Assembly (NCBI GenBank): GCA_046052275.1
Contig: JBJOMQ010000075.1
Span: 1 to 10,893 of the forward strand
DNA length: 10,893 nt
DNA from: UBA668 sp046052275
GTDB taxonomy: Bacteria; Actinomycetota; Acidimicrobiia; Acidimicrobiales; Ilumatobacteraceae
Direction: 5' to 3'
Part shown: positions 8,199-10,893 of the stretch, one piece after another
Layout of the letters: every line of letters begins with the position of its first letter
Numbering within the stretch: the first letter of the stretch is position 1
Notes under the pieces: model-generated
Database searches by the model: none
Seen by the model: the letters and a program-made list of their open reading frames with translations, nothing else
What the model was told of the DNA's origin: nothing
Position numbers and translations under genes: made by a program

Positions 8199-8219
8199 CG
8201 GCGACAGTACGGCTCGCCG
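8199..8219. repeat. 6-bp inverted repeat flanking the mtnA -10 box
   Basis: CGGCGA (8199-8204) and TCGCCG (8214-8219) form a perfect inverted repeat separated by 9 nt that contain most of the -10 element. It could be a second regulator site or a weak hairpin at the end of the gntR transcript. There is no T-run, so it is not a classical terminator. A chance origin in GC-rich DNA is quite possible. Confidence 0.3.
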
Positions 8220-8232
8220 CCCTGCAGGTCAA
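8204..8232 (-). promoter_or_regulatory. Promoter of the mtnA-transporter-deaminase operon
   Basis: On the minus strand a -35 TTGACC (8232-8227) and a -10 TACTGT (8209-8204) are separated by exactly 17 nt, a good vegetative-sigma pattern. The -10 ends 5 nt before the mtnA ATG, so transcription should start at or within a few bases of that ATG, giving a leaderless or nearly leaderless mRNA. It lies in the 63 bp between gntR and mtnA. Confidence 0.6.
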
Positions 8233-8261
8233 GGCTCTGCTTCGCGGAACAATCCTCGAGA

Positions 8262-8987
8262 TCAGGTGACACGCAGCAGGCTGAACTGGAATCTGCCCTC
8301 CACGAACCAGGTCCGCGAGAATGCAACGCCCCGGTTGCGGTCGTCGAAGTGCAACTGCTCGAGCAGCACGAACAGCGGGTGTGATGGCTCCTCAAACCAG
8401 CCGATGTCGTGACCGTCAGAGGCGTGCACGGTGACGAACGCTGAACGCACCACCACGCCGTGCCGCTCGAGCAGGGCGAACAGCGAACCGTCGATCGACT
8501 GGAGCTCGAACCCCTCGTCGAACACCGAACGGGGCACGGCGTCGCGGGCGTAGGCGACCACCTCATCGTCGGCCAGCACCTCGCGTTCCAGCGCCAGCAC
8601 CACCGAGCCAGGATCCACCGAAAGCGCTGCGGCCTCGTGCTGCGAGGCCTCGCGCAGCGAGATCGAGCGGAAGCGCATCCCGGGCCGCCGACCCATGCGC
8701 TCGATGGTGCGCGAGATCGACTCGAGACGATGCAGGTCGGCAGCGACCACGCTCGACATCGCCGTGGCAAAGGTTCCGAGACCGTGAATCGTGAACGTGA
8801 GTCCACGGCTGTCGAGTGTGCGCAGCGCCGTTCGCACCGTCGGCCGCGAGACTCCGTATTCGGCGGCCAGTTCGTGCTCGGAGGGCAGCTTCTCGCTCGG
8901 TGCCCACTCGCCGCGCTCAAGGCGCTCGCGGAGGCTGTCGGCGACGGCAGCCGAACGCTTCTGCGGTGGCACAACCGGCGCGGTCAT
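8262..8987 (-). CDS. GntR-family transcriptional regulator, HutC/UTRA subfamily
   Basis: This 241-residue regulator has an N-terminal winged helix-turn-helix (about 12-74), with the GntR pattern LPSEHELAAEYGVSRPTVRTAL and the wing GLTFTIHGLGTFA. A C-terminal effector domain of the UTRA type (about 95-235) includes SLREASQHEAAALSVDPGS and a late FSRTWFVEGRFQFSL segment. HutC-type members are usually repressors released by a small metabolite, often a phosphorylated sugar or catabolic intermediate. The ATG at 8987 has no Shine-Dalgarno, but a TACATT -10-like box ends 7 nt upstream, so a leaderless mRNA is likely. It lies between the two catabolic units, divergent from the SDR operon and just upstream of mtnA. 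The palindromes at both promoters make it their likely regulator. Possible ligands, by inference, are ketose or ribose 1-phosphates from the pathway. Confidence 0.92.
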   Translation of the reverse strand: MTAPVVPPQKRSAAVADSLRERLERGEWAPSEKLPSEHELAAEYGVSRPTVRTALRTLDSRGLTFTIHGLGTFATAMSSVVAADLHRLESISRTIERMGRRPGMRFRSISLREASQHEAAALSVDPGSVVLALEREVLADDEVVAYARDAVPRSVFDEGFELQSIDGSLFALLERHGVVVRSAFVTVHASDGHDIGWFEEPSHPLFVLLEQLHFDDRNRGVAFSRTWFVEGRFQFSLLRVT

Positions 8988-8994
8988 CGCTGCG

Positions 8995-9000
8995 AATGTA
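8995..9000 (-). promoter_or_regulatory. Candidate -10 box of gntR
   Basis: TACATT on the minus strand (TA-N3-T) ends 7 nt before the gntR ATG, the spacing expected if transcription starts at the ATG. No convincing -35 lies 16-18 nt upstream, so only the -10 is called. Leaderless mRNAs of this kind are common in actinobacteria. Confidence 0.4.
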
Positions 9001-9015
9001 CTGCGACGCTGACCT

Positions 9016-9044
9016 TTGACGCTGAATCGACGTGTCGATAGGTT
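9016..9044 (+). promoter_or_regulatory. Promoter of the divergent SDR-SDR-aldolase operon
   Basis: A -35 TTGACG (9016-9021) and a -10 TAGGTT (9039-9044) are separated by 17 nt. The predicted start near 9051 falls inside the palindrome at 9042-9054, a classical repression layout. Confidence 0.6.
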
Positions 9045-9054
9045 GTCTGACAAC
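9042..9054. promoter_or_regulatory. Candidate GntR operator 2 (GTTGTCTGACAAC)
   Basis: This 13-bp perfect palindrome around a single central base has the core TTGTCTGACAA, the same as at 8182-8192 apart from the central A/T, which is strand-equivalent. It overlaps the last two bases of the -10 and the likely transcription start of the SDR operon. It lies 55 bp from the gntR start, so autoregulation is possible as well. Confidence 0.75.
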
Positions 9055-9056
9055 TT

Positions 9057-9063
9057 GGGAGGG
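9057..9063 (+). promoter_or_regulatory. Shine-Dalgarno of SDR 1
   Basis: GGGAGGG lies 5 nt before the ATG at 9069. It is a strong site that fixes the start and contrasts with the leaderless layout of the two minus-strand genes nearby. Confidence 0.7.
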
Positions 9064-9068
9064 CGCGA

Positions 9069-9809
9069 ATGATCGGGATCGATCTCACGGGAATGGTCGT
9101 CGCCATCACCGGTGCTGCTGGCGGCATCGGCACTGGCATTACTGAGCGCTTCGCTGCAGCAGGTGCATCGCTCGTACTGCAGCATCACCGCAGTCCCGCG
9201 CCCACAGCAGCGACCGATCACATCGCCGTGCAGGTCGACCTCACCGACGAGCACGCCCCGAGCGCACTGGTCGAGGCGGCTGTCGGCCGGTTCGGCCGGC
9301 TCGACTGTCTCGTCAACAACGCTGCCGTGCAGCCGCACGCTGAGTTGACGTCGATGACGGATGCCCAATGGCACGAGATGATCGAGACGAACCTCACCGC
9401 GGCGCACCGCCTCACGCTCGCCTTTGCCCACCATGTCATCGGCCGCAACGGCGAAGGCTCGGTCGTGCACATCAGCTCGATCGAAGGCACCCAGCCGGCT
9501 TCCGGGCACGGTCACTACGGCGTGTCGAAGGCGGCCCTGCTGATGCACGCCAAGGTGGGTGCCATTGAACTGGGCAAGAACCGCATCAGGGTGAACGCCG
9601 TGTCGCCTGGGCTCATCCACCGAGACGGCATCGAGCAGGCCTGGCCGGAAGGTGTCAACCGCTGGCTCGAGAAGGCACCACTCGGCAGGCTCGGCACACC
9701 CGCCGACATCGGCAACGCCTGCGTCTTCCTGTGCTCGCCCCTCGCCGCGTGGGTCAGCGGCGCCAACCTCGTTGTCGACGGCGGCGTCTCGGCACGATCC
9801 ACGTGGTGA
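9069..9809 (+). CDS. Short-chain dehydrogenase/reductase (SDR) 1
   Basis: This 246-residue classical SDR has the cofactor motif TGAAGGIG (14-21), NNAA (83-86) and the catalytic tetrad N108, S137, Y150, K154 (YGVSK), plus the usual late NAVSPG segment and a C-terminal VVDGG. The strand-2 end reads HHR (39-41) with no acidic residue, which by family rules suggests NADP(H) rather than NAD(H). It would oxidise an alcohol or reduce a carbonyl in the cytoplasm; the substrate is not evident. It is the first gene of the plus-strand unit, with a strong ribosome-binding site and an operator-overlapped promoter, and lies 45 bp before a second SDR. In a sugar-breakdown context it could act on a sugar or on the aldehyde released by the aldolase, but that is inference. 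Confidence 0.93.
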   Translation: MIGIDLTGMVVAITGAAGGIGTGITERFAAAGASLVLQHHRSPAPTAATDHIAVQVDLTDEHAPSALVEAAVGRFGRLDCLVNNAAVQPHAELTSMTDAQWHEMIETNLTAAHRLTLAFAHHVIGRNGEGSVVHISSIEGTQPASGHGHYGVSKAALLMHAKVGAIELGKNRIRVNAVSPGLIHRDGIEQAWPEGVNRWLEKAPLGRLGTPADIGNACVFLCSPLAAWVSGANLVVDGGVSARSTW

Positions 9810-9854
9810 CCGCCCCGTGAACTCCACCCACCACATCGCCACAGGGAGCCCCGC

Positions 9855-10628
9855 ATGAAGCTCGCCGACAGAGTCATCATCGTCACCGGCGGCGCCGGTG
9901 GCATCGGCAAGGGCATCGGCGCAGCGCTGCTCGCCGAGGGAGCCAAGGTCGTGCTCACCGACCTCGACGCCGCCAGGGTCGCTGCCGCCGCCGCAGAGAT
10001 CGACCCCAGTGGCAGCCGAACTCATGCACTGGCCGCCGACCTCGCCGACCCGACCGCCGTCGACTCGCTTATCGCCAACTCGGTGGCGCACTTCGGCGAA
10101 CTGCACGGCCTCGTCAACAATGCCGGCTTGATCGTGATGGATTCGGCATGGGACGCCACGGCGGCCGACTGGACTCGCCAGCTCGACGTCAACGTGACGG
10201 CATCGTTCACCACGGCGCGCGCAGCGGCGCGGCACCTCCGAACGCACGGCGGCGGCTCGATCGTCAACGTGTCCTCGAACTGCGGCAAGGTCGGCTACAA
10301 CAACATGGCCGCCTACAACGCATCGAAGGCGGCAGTCATCAGCCTCACCCGCTCGCTCTCGCGCGAATGGGCCGACGACAACATCAACGTCAATGCCGTA
10401 TGCCCCGGCGCAGTCGATACCCCGATGCTGTCGGGCGTCGCCGACTGGCTGGCACCGCGCATCGGCGCTCCGGCCGACGAGATCCTGGCTGGAATGTCGG
10501 CAGCCCAGCTGGGTCGCAAGATCGCGCCGATCGAGGTCGGCCGCGTCGTGGCATTCCTGCTCTCCGACGACGCAGTCATCATCCGCGGCCAGTCGATCAG
10601 CATCGACGGCGGCGACACTCCCTACTGA
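9855..10628 (+). CDS. Short-chain dehydrogenase/reductase (SDR) 2
   Basis: This 257-residue classical SDR has TGGAGGIG (11-18), NNAG (88-91), N113, S141, Y154 and K158 (YNASK), NAVCPGAVDTPM after the active site and a C-terminal SIDGGDTPY. Asp36 at the end of strand 2 (VLTDLD) predicts NAD(H) preference, unlike its neighbour. The ATG at 9855 has an AGGGAG site 6 nt upstream (9843-9848). It shares the short-chain fold with SDR 1, but the two differ clearly in substrate-loop sequence, so this looks like two functions rather than a recent duplication. Cotranscription with the aldolase 44 bp downstream suggests oxidation of a polyol, sugar or aldehyde in the same pathway; the substrate is unknown. 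Confidence 0.93.
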   Translation: MKLADRVIIVTGGAGGIGKGIGAALLAEGAKVVLTDLDAARVAAAAAEIDPSGSRTHALAADLADPTAVDSLIANSVAHFGELHGLVNNAGLIVMDSAWDATAADWTRQLDVNVTASFTTARAAARHLRTHGGGSIVNVSSNCGKVGYNNMAAYNASKAAVISLTRSLSREWADDNINVNAVCPGAVDTPMLSGVADWLAPRIGAPADEILAGMSAAQLGRKIAPIEVGRVVAFLLSDDAVIIRGQSISIDGGDTPY

Positions 10629-10672
10629 TCCCAGCCCCGCTGTCCACTCCCACAGCCACGACGAGGAACCCC

Positions 10673-10893
10673 ATGCCCACGCCGACAGTCGACTGGACGC
10701 TGCCCCCGACCGGCGACGCGCTCGACGAGCTGGTGATCGCGTCGCGTGCGCTCGGTGGCGATCCCAGCCTCGTGCTGCACGGTGGCGGCAACACCTCGGT
10801 GAAGGCGCCGTTCTCCGACATCACCGGCGAGATGATCGATGCGCTCTACGTGAAGGGTTCCGGCTGGGATCTCGGCACCATCGAGCGACCTGG
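10673..10893 (+). CDS. Class II (RhaD/fuculose-aldolase-like) aldolase, N-terminal part only
   Basis: The first 73 codons are visible before the window ends. LVLHGGGNTSVKAP contains the GGNTS phosphate-binding loop of class II aldolase/adducin proteins, and LYVKGSGWDLGTIE matches the next conserved strand-loop (KGSG). The pattern is closer to the long RhaD-like class (COG3347 type, about 400 residues or fused to an SDR) than to the 210-residue fuculose aldolases. The Zn-binding histidines and any C-terminal domain lie beyond the edge. Members cleave ketose 1-phosphates to DHAP and an aldehyde with a divalent metal. The ATG at 10673 follows a GAGGAA site (10663-10668) by 4 nt. Together with an MtnA-type isomerase under the same probable regulator, this suggests that a ketose 1-phosphate is the substrate. 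Confidence 0.83.
   Translation, partial: MPTPTVDWTLPPTGDALDELVIASRALGGDPSLVLHGGGNTSVKAPFSDITGEMIDALYVKGSGWDLGTIERP

Noticed and set aside
8988..10247. Upstream extension of the gntR frame through the minus strand of the SDR genes
   Set aside because: The family alignment begins at the winged helix just after the ATG at 8987; the extension is antisense to two intact SDRs and has no domain.

Overview
The window is a dense, high-GC stretch (roughly two-thirds G+C by eye). Codon use, frequent GTG codons and apparently leaderless start sites suggest an actinobacterium-like genome. An environmental acidimicrobial-type lineage would fit, but this is an inference and I cannot fix the taxon. Every gene is a catabolic or transport gene, and no stretch over 300 bases lacks one. 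I saw no tRNA, rRNA, CRISPR array or insertion sequence.

Layout: the genes form two divergent units around a GntR/HutC-type regulator (8262-8987, minus). Leftward on the minus strand, in transcription order, come: an MtnA-family aldose-1-phosphate isomerase (7164-8198); a BMP/PnrA-type lipoprotein nucleoside-binding protein (6074-7117); a double-NBD ABC ATPase (4516-6048); two BMP-type permeases (3392-4507 and 2472-3392); a TRZ/ATZ-type deaminase resembling MTA/SAH/adenosine deaminases (1147-2475); and a saccharopine-dehydrogenase-like oxidoreductase that runs off the left edge (1-1065). Spacing is tight: 46, 25 and 8 bp gaps, then 1-nt and 4-nt overlaps, then an 81-bp gap. Rightward on the plus strand come two short-chain dehydrogenases (9069-9809 and 9855-10628) and the first 73 codons of a class II (RhaD/fuculose-aldolase-like) aldolase cut by the right edge.

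Regulation can be read in part from the sequence. An 11-13 bp perfect palindrome, TTGTC(A/T)GACAA, occurs twice. One copy overlaps the -10/start region of a good TTGACG-N17-TAGGTT promoter before the first SDR. The other lies just inside the mtnA start, directly downstream of a TTGACC-N17-TACTGT promoter. The GntR protein is the obvious candidate to bind both and so to control import and breakdown together.

How the genes may work together (inference): a nucleoside is imported by the BMP-type ABC system and its base is deaminated. The nucleoside is split by a phosphorylase not seen here, and the sugar 1-phosphate is isomerised by the MtnA homologue to a ketose 1-phosphate. The class II aldolase then cleaves this to DHAP plus a short aldehyde, as in the 5-deoxyribose and methylthioribose 'DHAP shunts'. 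The two SDRs and the saccharopine-dehydrogenase-like enzyme would process other intermediates. None of the MtnB/C/D-type methionine-salvage enzymes is visible, which favours carbon scavenging over classical methionine salvage.
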